A stretch of 64,000 nucleotides of DNA from Trebonia sp963811335 (GTDB taxonomy: Bacteria; Actinomycetota; Actinomycetes; Streptosporangiales; Streptosporangiaceae), in NCBI GenBank assembly GCA_963811335.1, contig CAWERB010000027.1:1-64000 (forward strand), in the 5' to 3' direction. The notes under the pieces are model-generated. The model was not told the origin of the DNA. It searched no databases and saw nothing but the letters and a program-made list of their open reading frames with translations. Below are positions 25,133-33,742 of this stretch, piece after piece. A program made the position numbers and the translations under genes. Position 1 is the stretch's first letter. Every line of letters begins with the position of its first letter.

Positions 25133-26242
25133 CCTGCCACAGCGGGTCAGCACGCTAGAACTTTTCTTTGACCTCGTCTTCGTCTTCACCATCACGCAGC
25201 TCACCTCCTACCTCGCGCGCGACGTGACGCTGGCGGCCGCCGGGCGGGTGCTGCTCGTCTTCGGCCTGCTGTGGTGGATGTACGGCGGCTACGCCTGGCT
25301 GACCAACGCGCGGACGCCGTCGCTTGCGCCGGAGCGCCTGCTGCTGTTCTCGGCATGGCCGGGTTCCTCGTCATCGGGCTGTCGATACCGCACGCGTTCG
25401 GCGCGAACGGCAGCCACGGCAGCGACGGCGTGGCCCTCGGGCTCGGCTACCTGGTCGTCGTGGGCGTGCACGGCGCCTTGTACCTGCGGGTCAACAAGAA
25501 CATCTGGCGGATACTGCCGTTCAACCTGGCATCGGCGGTGCTGTTGATCATCGCCGGGCTGACACCCGCACCCGCCGCGTATGCCCTCTGGGTGGCGTCG
25601 CTCGCCATTCAGGTGCTCGGCCCGGTGTTCGTCCGGCTGGAGAGCCGGTTCGAGATCCAGCCCGCGCACTTTGTCGAGCGGCACGGCGCGCTGATGATCG
25701 TGGCCTTCGGCGAGTCGGTGGCCGACGTGGGAATCGGCGCGGAGGGCAGGCCGGTCGACGCGGCCCTCGTGCTGTCCGCCACGCTCGGGCTAGCGCTCAC
25801 CGCCGCGCTCTGGTGGGCCTTCTTCGGCACCGGCGACGACGACCGCGCCGAGGAGACGCTGGCGGGCGCGCCGCCGGGCAGGCGGCCCGGGCTCGTGCTC
25901 GCCGCCTACTTCTACGCCTACATCCCGATGCTGCTCGGCATCGTGGCGACCGCCGCCGGGCTGCGCACCGCCATCGGGCACCCAGACGCGACGCTGGCGG
26001 CCGGCCCCGCGCTGGCGCTCGCCGGCGGGGTGACGCTCTTCCTCGCCGGAGACGTCGCATTCCGCAGGGTGCTGGCCCTCGGCCCGTCCCGGTACCGCCT
26101 GCTCGCCGCCGTAGCGGCTCTCGCGGCCTGGCCGCTTGCCATCTCGGTCGCTGCCGCCGCGGGGATTGCGCTGCTCACGGCCGTGGTGGCGGCCGCGCTC
26201 GCGGTGGAGGGGCGCGCCGGGCACGATACCGTTGAGGCATGA
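25083..26242 (+). pseudogene. Low temperature requirement protein A (LtrA) family, frameshifted
   Basis: The first frame (GTG 25083, overlapping the purD end) encodes STLELFFDLVFVFTITQLTS, the family signature, and GLLWWMYGGYAWLTNA. Near 25350 the coding moves one frame and continues MAGFLVIGLSIPHAFG, FVERHGALMIVAFGESVADV and further membrane helices to the stop at 26240. The whole is about 385 residues with 10 or more membrane segments. LtrA proteins are multi-pass membrane proteins of unclear function. The stop overlaps the purB ATG. Confidence 0.78.
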
Positions 26243-27546
26243 TCGACAGGTACACGCTGCCGGAGATGGGCCGGGTCTGGTCCGAGGCCCATAAGTACGA
26301 GCTCTGGTGCCGGGTGGAAACCCTGGTGCTCGAGGCGCACGCACGGGCCGGGACGGTGCCTGCCGAGGCGGTTGGCCCGGTCCGCGCCGCGCCGCCGCCG
26401 ACACCGGAAGCCGTCGCGGAGGTGGAGGCGGTTACCGAGCACGACGTGATCGCGTTCCTCACCGCCTGGGCGGACAATACCGAGCCGCGCTCGGCCGCCG
26501 CCTACGTCCACTACGGGATGACGTCTTCTGACCTGCTCGACACGGCGCTCGCCCTGCAGCTCGTCGAGGCGACCGACATCATACTGGCGAAGGCGGACCG
26601 GCTGGTCGCGGTGCTGCGCGAGCACGGGCTCGCGCACCGCGGCACGCTGCGTTCCGGGCGGACGCACGGAATTCACGCCGAGCCAGACGTGTGGGGGCAC
26701 CGGGTGGCCGACTTCGCGTTCGCGGCGGCCAGGTCGAGGGACCGGGTGCGCCGGGCCCGCGACGCGGTCGCGGTCGGCAAGCTGTCCGGGCCGGTCGGCA
26801 GCTACTCGAACATCGACCCGGCGATCGAGGCAGCGGTGATGCCCGAGCTCGGACTGCGCGCGGCCGACGCCGCGACCCAGGTAGTCATCAGGGACGGCAT
26901 CGCCGAGTGGGTGTCCGTCCTCGCGGTGCTCGCCACGGTCTGCGAGGCGATCGCGCTCGAGGTGCGGCACGGGCAGCGGACGGAGGTACGCGAACTCGCC
27001 GAGCCGTTCAGGTCCGGGCAGAAGGGCTCCTCGGCGATGCCGCATAAGAAGAACCCGATCCGCTCGGAGCGGATTTGCGGGCTCGCCCGCGTCGTCAGGT
27101 CCTACGTGACACCCGTCACCGAGGGCATACCCCTGTGGCATGAGCGAGACATCTCCCACTCGAGCGTGGAGCGCGTCGCGCTGCCGGACGCCGCGATCGC
27201 GACGGACTACCTGCTGCAGCTGACGACTGGCCTGGTCGAGGGCCTGGTGGTGGACGCCGCCCGGATGCGGGCCAACATGGACGTTACGCACGGCCTGCTC
27301 TACTCGTCGTCAGTCCTGCTCGAGCTGGTGTCAAGCGGCCTGTCACGGGAAGACGCGTACGCGCTGGTGCAGGCCGCCGCGATGGAGACATGGGACACGC
27401 AGACGCCCTTCCGTGATTCTCTGATCGCCCAGGGTAAGAAACGGAGCATGCTACTCGATGAGGTGGCCCTTGACCGGGCATTCCGCGCAGAGGACTACGT
27501 GGCGCGGCTCGGGCACGTCTTCGACCGGCTCGCGACGCTCTCCTGA
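26239..27546 (+). CDS. purB: Adenylosuccinate lyase
   Basis: A 435-residue member of the fumarase/aspartase superfamily starting at ATG 26239, overlapping the ltrA stop (ATGA). Key blocks: AAYVHYGMTSSDLLDTALAL, LRSGRTHGIHAEP (general acid His), VGSYSNIDPAIE and the signature SGQKGSSAMPHKKNPIRSER. It acts twice in purine synthesis, on SAICAR and on adenylosuccinate, the latter made by PurA at 21.4 kb. Fully intact, in contrast to the genes just upstream. Confidence 0.96.
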   Translation: MIDRYTLPEMGRVWSEAHKYELWCRVETLVLEAHARAGTVPAEAVGPVRAAPPPTPEAVAEVEAVTEHDVIAFLTAWADNTEPRSAAAYVHYGMTSSDLLDTALALQLVEATDIILAKADRLVAVLREHGLAHRGTLRSGRTHGIHAEPDVWGHRVADFAFAAARSRDRVRRARDAVAVGKLSGPVGSYSNIDPAIEAAVMPELGLRAADAATQVVIRDGIAEWVSVLAVLATVCEAIALEVRHGQRTEVRELAEPFRSGQKGSSAMPHKKNPIRSERICGLARVVRSYVTPVTEGIPLWHERDISHSSVERVALPDAAIATDYLLQLTTGLVEGLVVDAARMRANMDVTHGLLYSSSVLLELVSSGLSREDAYALVQAAAMETWDTQTPFRDSLIAQGKKRSMLLDEVALDRAFRAEDYVARLGHVFDRLATLS

Positions 27547-27645
27547 ACCCCTTATCGGGTGGCATACTGGACACGGCGTACGCACGGGCGTGCACTCGGA
27601 GCACGCCGTTCTCGAAGTTTCCCCTCGGACAGGAGCTGTAGCCAC

Positions 27646-28947
27646 ATGACCAAGGGCACCGAGATCAGGTACCGCGTGCGCGGCGGCGCGCCCCTGCGGG
27701 GCACCGTCTTCATCCAGGGCGCGAAGAACGCGGCACTCAAGATGATCGCGGCGGCACTGCTGACGGATAAGGGCCGGACCGTGCTGCGCAACGTCCCGCC
27801 GATCGAGGACGTGCGGCGCGCGGCCGAGCTCGCCCAGGCGATCGGTGCCCGCGTTGAGTTCCATGAGGCGGAGCGGACCTTGGTGGTGGACGCCTCCGCG
27901 CTGACCTCGCCGGTGCTGCCCGCCGAGATCGCCAGGCGCTTCCGCGGCTCGGTGCTGTTCGTGCCCGCCCTGCTGCACCGCTTCGGCGAGGCGGTCATCG
28001 AGGGAGTCGGCGGCTGCAACCTGGGCAGCAGGAACCTCGACTTCCACTACCGGGGCTTCGCCCGGCTCGGCGCGACCGTCGACGAGGGTGAGACGGTCAT
28101 CCGCATTACCGCACCCGACGGCCTGCGCGGCGCGCACCTGTACCTGGACACGCCGTCGCACACGGGCACGGAGAACCTGATGATGGCGGCGTCGCTCGCG
28201 CCCGGCACGACGGTGATCGACAACACCGCGCAGGAGCCCGAGGTCCTCGACATGATCGCGTTCCTCCGCAAGATGGGCGCGGAGATCAGCGGCGGCGGCA
28301 CCGGGTTCATCACCGTGCACGGGGTCCCCGAGCTGACCGCGGTCGAGCACACGGTGATGGCCGACCGGATCGACGCCGGCGTCTTCGCCATGGCCGCCGC
28401 GGCGGCGGGCGGAGAGATCAACCTGGTCGGCGCGAACCTGGATCACCTTGGCGTGGTCCGCTGGAAGCTCGAGCAGATGGGCGTCGAGTTCGCCGCCAAC
28501 GGCGCGGTGCTCCAGGTGCGCAGGGAGAAGCCGCTGCGGCCGATCAACGTGATCACCAGCCCGTTCCCCGGGTTCGCCACCGACCTGCAGTCGCCGATCA
28601 TGACGCTCGCCACGATGGCCGATGGCGCGAGCTACATCCGCGAGACGATCTTCGACGGCCGGTACACGCTGGTGCCGGAGCTGAACAAGATGGGCGCGAA
28701 GGTCGAGATCGACAACAACGTGGCGATCGTGCACGGGCCGACGGAACTGCACGGGACCGAGGTCGCGGCGCACGACCTGCGCGGCGGCGCGGCGCTCATC
28801 CTGGCGGGACTTGCCGCCGAGGGCGAGACCGTCATCTCCAACGGCTACCTCATCGACCGCGGGCACGCGGCGATCGGCGAGCGCCTGCGCTCGCTCGGCG
28901 CCGACGTCTCCGCCGAAGTGCGCGACACCGAACTCGTTACCGCGTAG
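27646..28947 (+). CDS. murA: UDP-N-acetylglucosamine 1-carboxyvinyltransferase
   Basis: 433 residues from ATG 27646 (AGGAG upstream). An EPSP-synthase-fold enzyme that transfers enolpyruvate to UDP-GlcNAc, the first committed step of peptidoglycan synthesis. Features: FIQGAKNAALKMIAAALL (UDP-GlcNAc-binding Lys-Asn), the active-site loop cysteine in IEGVGGCNLGSRNLDFH, DTPSHTGTENLMMAASLAPG, and PGFATDLQSPIMTLATMADG. The Cys suggests fosfomycin sensitivity, unlike mycobacterial MurA with Asp. Single gene with about 100 bp upstream for a promoter. Confidence 0.92.
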   Translation: MTKGTEIRYRVRGGAPLRGTVFIQGAKNAALKMIAAALLTDKGRTVLRNVPPIEDVRRAAELAQAIGARVEFHEAERTLVVDASALTSPVLPAEIARRFRGSVLFVPALLHRFGEAVIEGVGGCNLGSRNLDFHYRGFARLGATVDEGETVIRITAPDGLRGAHLYLDTPSHTGTENLMMAASLAPGTTVIDNTAQEPEVLDMIAFLRKMGAEISGGGTGFITVHGVPELTAVEHTVMADRIDAGVFAMAAAAAGGEINLVGANLDHLGVVRWKLEQMGVEFAANGAVLQVRREKPLRPINVITSPFPGFATDLQSPIMTLATMADGASYIRETIFDGRYTLVPELNKMGAKVEIDNNVAIVHGPTELHGTEVAAHDLRGGAALILAGLAAEGETVISNGYLIDRGHAAIGERLRSLGADVSAEVRDTELVTA

Positions 28948-28997
28948 TGTTCCCGGCGCCCGGCCGGCGCCTTTCGCACGCCCTCGAGCGTGGCCTG

Positions 28998-30077
28998 TTA
29001 CCCCTTGTGCGGGAACGCGCTGGCCAGCGCGAGGAACGCGTCGTTCGCCGCGGGCGTGCCGATCGACACGCGCGCTCCCTCGCCGGAGAACGGGCGGACG
29101 GAGATCCCGGCCGCGTCGCACGCCTGGGCGAAGGCTGCGGTGTGCTCCCCCAGCCGGAGCCAGACGAAGTTGGCCTCGCTCTCCGGAACTGCCCAGCCGT
29201 CGGCGAGCAGCGCCTCGCGGACACGCTCGCGTTCCTTCGTGACGGCCTCCACGCGCTCGAGCAGTTCGTCCTCGGCCTGCAGCGAGGCCACCGCCGCGGC
29301 CTGGGCGACCGAGTTCACGGTGAAGGGCAGCATGGTCTTCCGCACCGCCTCGGCCACCGGCTCGTGGCCGATGACGAAGCCGACGCGGAGGCCGGCCAGC
29401 CCGTACGCCTTGGAGAAGGTGCGGAGCACGGCGACGTTGGGGCGGTCGCGGTAGAGCTCGGTCCCGTCCGGGACCCGGGGGTCGCGGATGTACTCGCGAT
29501 AGGCCTCATCGAGCACGACCAGGCAGTCGCCGGGGACCCGGTCAAGGAAATCGACGAGCTCAGGCTCGCGGACCACGGTGCCGGTCGGGTTGTTGGGGTT
29601 GCACACCAGGATGAGCCTGGTGCGCGGGGTGATCGCCTCGGCCATGGCCGGCAGGTCGTGCGTCTCACCCCGCAGCGGTACCCGGACCGACGTCGCGCCG
29701 GCCAGGTCCGCGAGCGGCGGGTAGGCCTCGAATGAGCGCCAGGCGTAAAGGACCTCGCTGCCCGGGTCGGCGACGGCCTCGATGAGCTGCTTGAGTACCC
29801 CCACGGAACCGCAGCCGACCGCGATGTGGCCGGCGGGCACGGCGAACCGCTCGGCGAGCGCCTCGGTCAGCGCCTCGGCGCCGTTGTCCGGGTAACGGTT
29901 GACACCGCTCGCCGCCTCCGCGATCACCCCGAGAACCGACGGCAGCGGGCCGTAGGGCGACTCGTTGGAGGACAGCTTGTGCGCTTCTTGTCCAGCGGCG
30001 GCGACGGGCGCCTTACCCGGCTTGTACGCGGGCACGGTGTCGAGCACCGGGCGGAACCGGGGTGAAAGGTCACTCAT
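28998..30077 (-). CDS. hisC: Histidinol-phosphate / aromatic aminotransferase
   Basis: 359 residues from ATG 30077. Fold type I PLP enzyme with KLSSNESPYGPLPSV, the asparagine loop LVCNPNNPTGTV, LDEAYREYI and the PLP lysine in TFSKAYGLAGLRVGF. The C-terminal arginine (SVRPFSGEGARVSIGTP) binds the substrate carboxylate or phosphate. Sequence alone does not separate HisC from the aromatic aminotransferase Pat. No other his genes are near, so a role in phenylalanine/tyrosine metabolism is possible. It lies 10 bp after the lipoprotein gene on the same strand. Confidence 0.85.
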   Translation of the reverse strand: MSDLSPRFRPVLDTVPAYKPGKAPVAAAGQEAHKLSSNESPYGPLPSVLGVIAEAASGVNRYPDNGAEALTEALAERFAVPAGHIAVGCGSVGVLKQLIEAVADPGSEVLYAWRSFEAYPPLADLAGATSVRVPLRGETHDLPAMAEAITPRTRLILVCNPNNPTGTVVREPELVDFLDRVPGDCLVVLDEAYREYIRDPRVPDGTELYRDRPNVAVLRTFSKAYGLAGLRVGFVIGHEPVAEAVRKTMLPFTVNSVAQAAAVASLQAEDELLERVEAVTKERERVREALLADGWAVPESEANFVWLRLGEHTAAFAQACDAAGISVRPFSGEGARVSIGTPAANDAFLALASAFPHKG

Positions 30078-30087
30078 GCCCAATAGA

Positions 30088-30795
30088 TTAGGCCAGTGAC
30101 TTGGCGGCGAAGGCGTAGGCCTGCCGGGCCAGTTCACGGACGGCAACCTCGGAGGCATTGGGCCCGATCACGGTCACCGTGCCGACAAAGCCCGCTCCCC
30201 GGTAGACGAGCGACCACTGATTCGCCGCGGCCGCGCCGCCGGTACGGATGTTCAGTACCCGGGCCTGCTGGCCGATGCCGGTAACCGCCTTGCCCGTGAG
30301 ACCGAACTTGACGGTCTTTCCCGCTACCTTCCCCCGGTACTCGGCGCACCCGGCGGGAACCTGCCCGGCGAGCACGGCCGACGCGGAATCAGCCGAGGAG
30401 GCGATCAGCGCCTCGGACACCGCGTTGCCGCCCAGCCGGAACGTGACGGCAGCCGCCGGGGCCTGCGCCAGGATGGCTGAGCCGAACCCGGCCGCCGCGG
30501 CGCTCGCACAGCCCGACGGGCTCACCTGGACGGCGTGCATGGCCGGCCTGCCCGTACTCGCGGCCGTCAGCGACGCGTACTTGCCGATGCTGACCGGGGT
30601 GACCGCCGCGACCCCGTTGACCCGCGTAAGCAGCGCACCGCGCAGCTGCGCAGCGCTGAACCCGGACGACGCGGCCACCGCGGAGGCGGCGGCCGAGGAC
30701 TGGCCGCCCATACCGCTACAGCCGGCCAGGCCCGCCACGGCAACGGGCACGAGTGCCACGCCAAGAACCCGCCACCAAAGACCGTCCCCCATCAC
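30088..30795 (-). CDS. Putative lipoprotein
   Basis: 235 residues. The N-terminal signal LWWRVLGVALVPVAVAGLAG ends in a lipobox VAGLAGC, so the mature protein is predicted to be lipid-anchored at the outer face of the membrane. The remainder is Ala/Ser/Gly/Val-rich with two cysteines (SPSGCASAAA, VPAGCAEYRGKVAGKTVKFG) and a final FVGTVTVIGPNASEVAVREL. No family recognised. Probably co-transcribed with the aminotransferase that starts 10 bp downstream. Confidence 0.75.
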   Translation of the reverse strand: MMGDGLWWRVLGVALVPVAVAGLAGCSGMGGQSSAAASAVAASSGFSAAQLRGALLTRVNGVAAVTPVSIGKYASLTAASTGRPAMHAVQVSPSGCASAAAAGFGSAILAQAPAAAVTFRLGGNAVSEALIASSADSASAVLAGQVPAGCAEYRGKVAGKTVKFGLTGKAVTGIGQQARVLNIRTGGAAAANQWSLVYRGAGFVGTVTVIGPNASEVAVRELARQAYAFAAKSLA

Positions 30796-30926
30796 GCCCC
30801 CCGACGTTCGTAATTTCGAAGTGATTCGACTTCAGAGCGTGATGATAGTCCAGCCGGGCTGGCCGCCCGGGGACGTCAAGCGGAACCCGGCCAGCGTGGC
30901 GGAATAACTGGGCCTAGAAGCAAGGC

Positions 30927-30955
30927 AAGGTCAGCCGTACACGACGGCTGACCTT
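30927..30955. terminator. Hairpin terminator beside tRNA 3' fragment
   Basis: AAGGTCAGCCGT and its exact complement enclose a 5-nt loop. It lies 23 bp beyond the 3' end of the tRNA fragment at 30978, so it looks like the original terminator of a leftward tRNA. Confidence 0.7.
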
Positions 30956-30977
30956 TACATGCTGGCTGAGCACGGAA

Positions 30978-31005
30978 CGGTGCGGGTGGGATTTGAACCC
31001 ACGGA
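30978..31005 (-). other. tRNA 3'-end fragment (possible attachment site)
   Basis: On the minus strand this is a T-arm (GTGGGTTCAAATCCCAC) followed by a 3' acceptor strand CCGCACC and a discriminator G. No 5' half is present. It matches the 3' end of tRNA-Ser(CGA) at 33611-33638 in 26 of 28 positions, as expected for an att repeat left by integration into a tRNA gene. Confidence 0.55.
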
Positions 31006-31048
31006 TCCGCGCATTTCCCCGATTTCGTGCTTGAGTACGCAGGTCGGG

Positions 31049-31075
31049 GTGAAATCCCCAAGTTGGGGATTTCAC
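31049..31075. repeat. 27-bp palindrome
   Basis: GTGAAATCCCCAA, a central G, then TTGGGGATTTCAC: 13-bp perfect arms. It lies between the tRNA fragment and the 3' end of lsr2. It could be a protein-binding site or a recombination site. Confidence 0.75.
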
Positions 31076-31178
31076 GCGGCCATGGTAACGGGCGCGGTCC
31101 GCCGGCGACCTCGCCGTCGATCTGCGCCGGGTGAGATGCCGGCCGTCCAGGAACGTGAGGACGGAACCGGCTGGCCGC

Positions 31179-31508
31179 CTATACCCCGGCGGCCTTGTAC
31201 TTCTCGATGACCTCGGCGGGCACCCGGCCGCGTTCCCTGACGTCGATGCCCTGCCCCCTGGCCCACTCGCGGACCTTGCGCGTGTCGAGCGAGTCAGCGC
31301 CGCGGCGGCCCCGGGGACCGCGCCGTGCCGTTCCGGCGGCCTTGCGGGCATGGGTGACGTACGCCGCGAGCACCTTGTGCAGTTCCTCGCTGTGCGCGGT
31401 GCTCAGGTCGATTTCGTAGTCAGTGCCGTCCAGGCCGAACCGGACCGTGCCCTCGGCCGGCCCGCCGTCGAGGTCATCGATAAACAAAGTCTGGATCTGC
31501 TGCGCCAT
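31179..31508 (-). CDS. lsr2: Lsr2 nucleoid-associated protein / xenogeneic silencer
   Basis: 109 residues, ATG 31508 preceded by AGGAG. The N-terminal dimerisation domain (MAQQIQTLFIDDLDGGPAEG, VRFGLDGTDYEIDLS) and the C-terminal DNA-binding domain with the AT-hook-like RGQ motif (VREWARGQGIDVRERGRVPA) are both complete. Lsr2 bridges AT-rich DNA and silences foreign genes, as H-NS does. Actinomycetes often have more than one copy; this one sits inside a putative tRNA-flanked island, so it may be the element's own copy. Confidence 0.95.
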   Translation of the reverse strand: MAQQIQTLFIDDLDGGPAEGTVRFGLDGTDYEIDLSTAHSEELHKVLAAYVTHARKAAGTARRGPRGRRGADSLDTRKVREWARGQGIDVRERGRVPAEVIEKYKAAGV

Positions 31509-31861
31509 ATGCGTTCTCCTAATCAGTTCTCGTTAAAAGACTAAAGCTAGCGCCGCCCCGTGTATTCCCTGACTAAGCCACGCTGATTCCGGCACGCCAG
31601 TCCTGTTTCGTCGCGTTGGGGTGACGGCCAGGGCTGAATTGCCATGTTTCCGGGTAAGACCGGGCACGGCCGCGGCCTGCGGCCGCTCGGGGTCGACGGG
31701 CAGGGCCGCGAGGTGCTGACGTTCCTTGCGGGTGAGACGGTAGGCAGCGGCCCACGGAGGAGCAGATGACCTCGGGACCGCCCTAGGCGAACTCGAGCAC
31801 TTCCCCTAACCCCACTGCGGCATGAGCGAGCGTCAATGGAGTATCGCTGGCGGACTGCAGG

Positions 31862-32209
31862 GTGACGGAAGCAGGCCTGCCGGAGCTGGATATGGCGCGG
31901 GTTCGGCGCTGGTGCCAGCAGCGCGTCCCTGAACATGCCCGCGGCCAGGTCAAGGTGGAGTGCGACGTGGCGCCCCGGCATCTGACGATCGTGGAATGCA
32001 GGCCACCCTGGCCCCAGGACACGGGCGCGGAGTGGACGCGGTTCCCGATCGCCCGGCTGCGCTACGCCACGGCGGCCAGGGAGTGGTCCCTGTACTGGCG
32101 TGATCGTCACCTCCGGTTCCACCTCTACGATCGGATTACGCCATCGCCTCGAATCGATGACCTGCTCCGGGAAATCGACAGCGACCCCGCCGGCATCTTC
32201 TGGGGATAG
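31862..32209 (+). CDS. DUF3024 domain protein
   Basis: 115 residues from GTG 31862. The family pattern is clear: LPELDMARVRRWCQQRVPEH, VECDVAPRHLTIVECRPPWP, PIARLRYATAAREWSLYWRD, then RHLRFHLYD and a C-terminal DLLREIDSDPAGIFWG. DUF3024 proteins are small, soluble and of unknown function, often on plasmids and islands. No ribosome-binding site is obvious. Convergent with lsr2 at a distance of about 350 bp; 31509-31861 holds no other supported gene. Confidence 0.75.
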   Translation: MTEAGLPELDMARVRRWCQQRVPEHARGQVKVECDVAPRHLTIVECRPPWPQDTGAEWTRFPIARLRYATAAREWSLYWRDRHLRFHLYDRITPSPRIDDLLREIDSDPAGIFWG

Positions 32210-32402
32210 GTCCCGAGCCCGGAGATGGCCAGCAAGAGCCGCCACCCGCGATGTCAGCGTCACGACCACGCAGGACTGTCTGTTCTGCGCGCAACGCGGA
32301 CGGCTCCCCCGTTAGCCGGCTGCCACGCCTATCGCGGTTCGTGATCGCCTGTGGGGACCACAGCGGTCGGCAACGGCCGGGTCGTCGTCGCGGCACGAAT
32401 CT

Positions 32403-32657
32403 ATGCGCATGGAGCAGACTGGACCAGTGAACGGGCGGACATCATGGGTCATAGAGCACTTCAGCCAGGCTAACCCCGCTGGACAGGGCCAAGACGATGT
32501 ACCAGCGCTCCTGCGACGGGTCGCGGACTCCATCGAGGCCCTCGGCGAAGTCAACGTCCAAGACCTCGCCCTGCACACCGAGGTCACGCCGGACGGCGCC
32601 TGGCACTCTCTGACCGTCTACTTTCATCGCACAGGCACGCCAGAGTCTGTGTCCTGA
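32403..32657 (+). CDS. Conserved small hypothetical protein
   Basis: 84 residues (start at ATG 32403 or 32409). The N-terminal NGRTSWVIEHFSQANPAGQG, helix DVPALLRRVADSIEALGEVN and beta-strand pair VQDLALHTEVTPDG / WHSLTVYFHR resemble a small single-domain protein common in actinomycetes. No membrane segment, no known function. The 193 bp upstream contain nothing recognisable. Confidence 0.6.
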   Translation: MRMEQTGPVNGRTSWVIEHFSQANPAGQGQDDVPALLRRVADSIEALGEVNVQDLALHTEVTPDGAWHSLTVYFHRTGTPESVS

Positions 32658-32833
32658 GAGTCGACGCGCCGAGCGCCGCTTCCCTCCGCCGGATGGTCAG
32701 CTAGCCGATCGCGCTGGCCGGCTGGCGTTGCGGGCCCGGCGGCGCCCGGCAGGCAGCAGGACCAGTGACCTGCGGGAGCCGGGCCGTCCGGCCCTTTCAC
32801 CGGCTGCCCGGGACTGCGTTTAATCAGCCTGTG

Positions 32834-33139
32834 ATGACATCAGCGGAAACTGACGGGCTGCTGCGGACGCTGGCGGACCCCCTGCGGGCGCGGATCGTGG
32901 AACTGCTCGCTGGTGAGCAGCTGTGCACCTGCCACCTGGTGGAGCAAAGCGGGGCACGGCAGACGAACGTCTCCAATCACCTGCGGGTGCTGCGCGAGGC
33001 CGGGCTGGTGGAATCCAGGCAGGCCGGCCGGTACACGTTCTACCGGCTGCGCCCGGAGCCGCTGGCCGCGCTGGCCGGGCACTACGCGGTTCTGGCCGAC
33101 CGCGCCCGCGGCGCGCAGCTGCGCGGGCCCTGTACGTGA
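32834..33139 (+). CDS. ArsR/SmtB-family metalloregulator
   Basis: 101 residues from ATG 32834 (GTG 32831 possible). Winged-helix repressor with the metal-binding ELxCxC-type motif (EQLCTCHLVEQSGARQTNVS, alpha-3 cysteines) and recognition helix NHLRVLREAGLVESRQAGRY, then a dimerising C-terminal helix ending RGPCT. The paired cysteines suggest arsenite, cadmium or lead sensing. It sits 22 bp upstream of a DUF2180 gene in an arsenic-type arrangement, but no transporter gene follows. Confidence 0.85.
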   Translation: MTSAETDGLLRTLADPLRARIVELLAGEQLCTCHLVEQSGARQTNVSNHLRVLREAGLVESRQAGRYTFYRLRPEPLAALAGHYAVLADRARGAQLRGPCT

Positions 33140-33160
33140 CCAGGGGGAAGGGGAGAAACG

Positions 33161-33412
33161 GTGAAATGCCTCGACTGCGCCGCACACGGCCGCACTGAGG
33201 AGGCGGTCGCGATCTGCGCCGACTGCGGCGCCGGCGTGTGCCTTGAGCACGCGCAGGTCACGCCGCGGTGGCTGACCCGCGCGATGACCATCAACCGCAC
33301 GGTGCCGGTCGAGCCGCCCGCCCGCACCATCCGCTGCGGCCTGTGCCAGCAGGCCCGCGACGCCGAGGCCGGGCAGCCGTCCCGCCCCGCCGCGCGGCGG
33401 GAAAGGCTGTGA
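33161..33412 (+). CDS. DUF2180 zinc-ribbon protein
   Basis: 83 residues, GGGGAGA upstream of ATG 33161. It opens MKCLDCAAHGRTEEAVAICA then DCGAGVCLEHA, with three Cys pairs plus a fourth (RCGLCQ), so a cross-braced zinc-binding fold is likely. DUF2180 proteins are commonly encoded beside ArsR regulators and arsenite or small-ion transporters. Here the following reading frame (GTG 33409, overlapping the stop) gives only 41 codons (MTAWWSPRRDFPL...) and looks like the cut-off start of such a neighbour. Confidence 0.75.
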   Translation: MKCLDCAAHGRTEEAVAICADCGAGVCLEHAQVTPRWLTRAMTINRTVPVEPPARTIRCGLCQQARDAEAGQPSRPAARRERL

Positions 33413-33610
33413 GCACAGGAGCGACCGCCCCTCCGCAGCCCGTCCCGGTCCAGCGGGCGATGACAGCGTGGTGGTCGCCGAGGCGGGATTTCCCGCTGGC
33501 TCGGTGTCCCGGGCTTGAACCCGCCGGACGGTGAGATCTCCCCCGGTGGGGAAGAACCACCACGGCGTGTTCAAGCACCGTCCGGTTCGGTGAGATTTCA
33601 CCAGCCTGTG

Positions 33611-33697
33611 CGGTGGAGGTGGGATTTGAACCCACGGAGGGGTTGCCCCCTCACACGCTTTCGAGGCGTGCGCCCTCGGCCACTAGGCGACTCCACC
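33611..33697 (-). tRNA. tRNA-Ser(CGA)
   Basis: Minus-strand class II tRNA. The acceptor GGTGGAG pairs with CTCCACC and the discriminator is G. The anticodon loop CTCGAAA gives CGA. There is a long variable arm (GTGAGGGGGCAACCCCTCC) and a T-arm GTGGGTTCAAATCCCAC. Its 3' end faces the lsr2-arsR island. Confidence 0.95.
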
Positions 33698-33742
33698 GCG
33701 GGTGAGCATACCTGACGATCGGGCAAAACGGCGACTCGGATG

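Noticed and set aside
27451..29121. 556-codon leftward ORF opposite murA
   Set aside because: Shadow ORF; murA has complete enolpyruvyl-transferase motifs.
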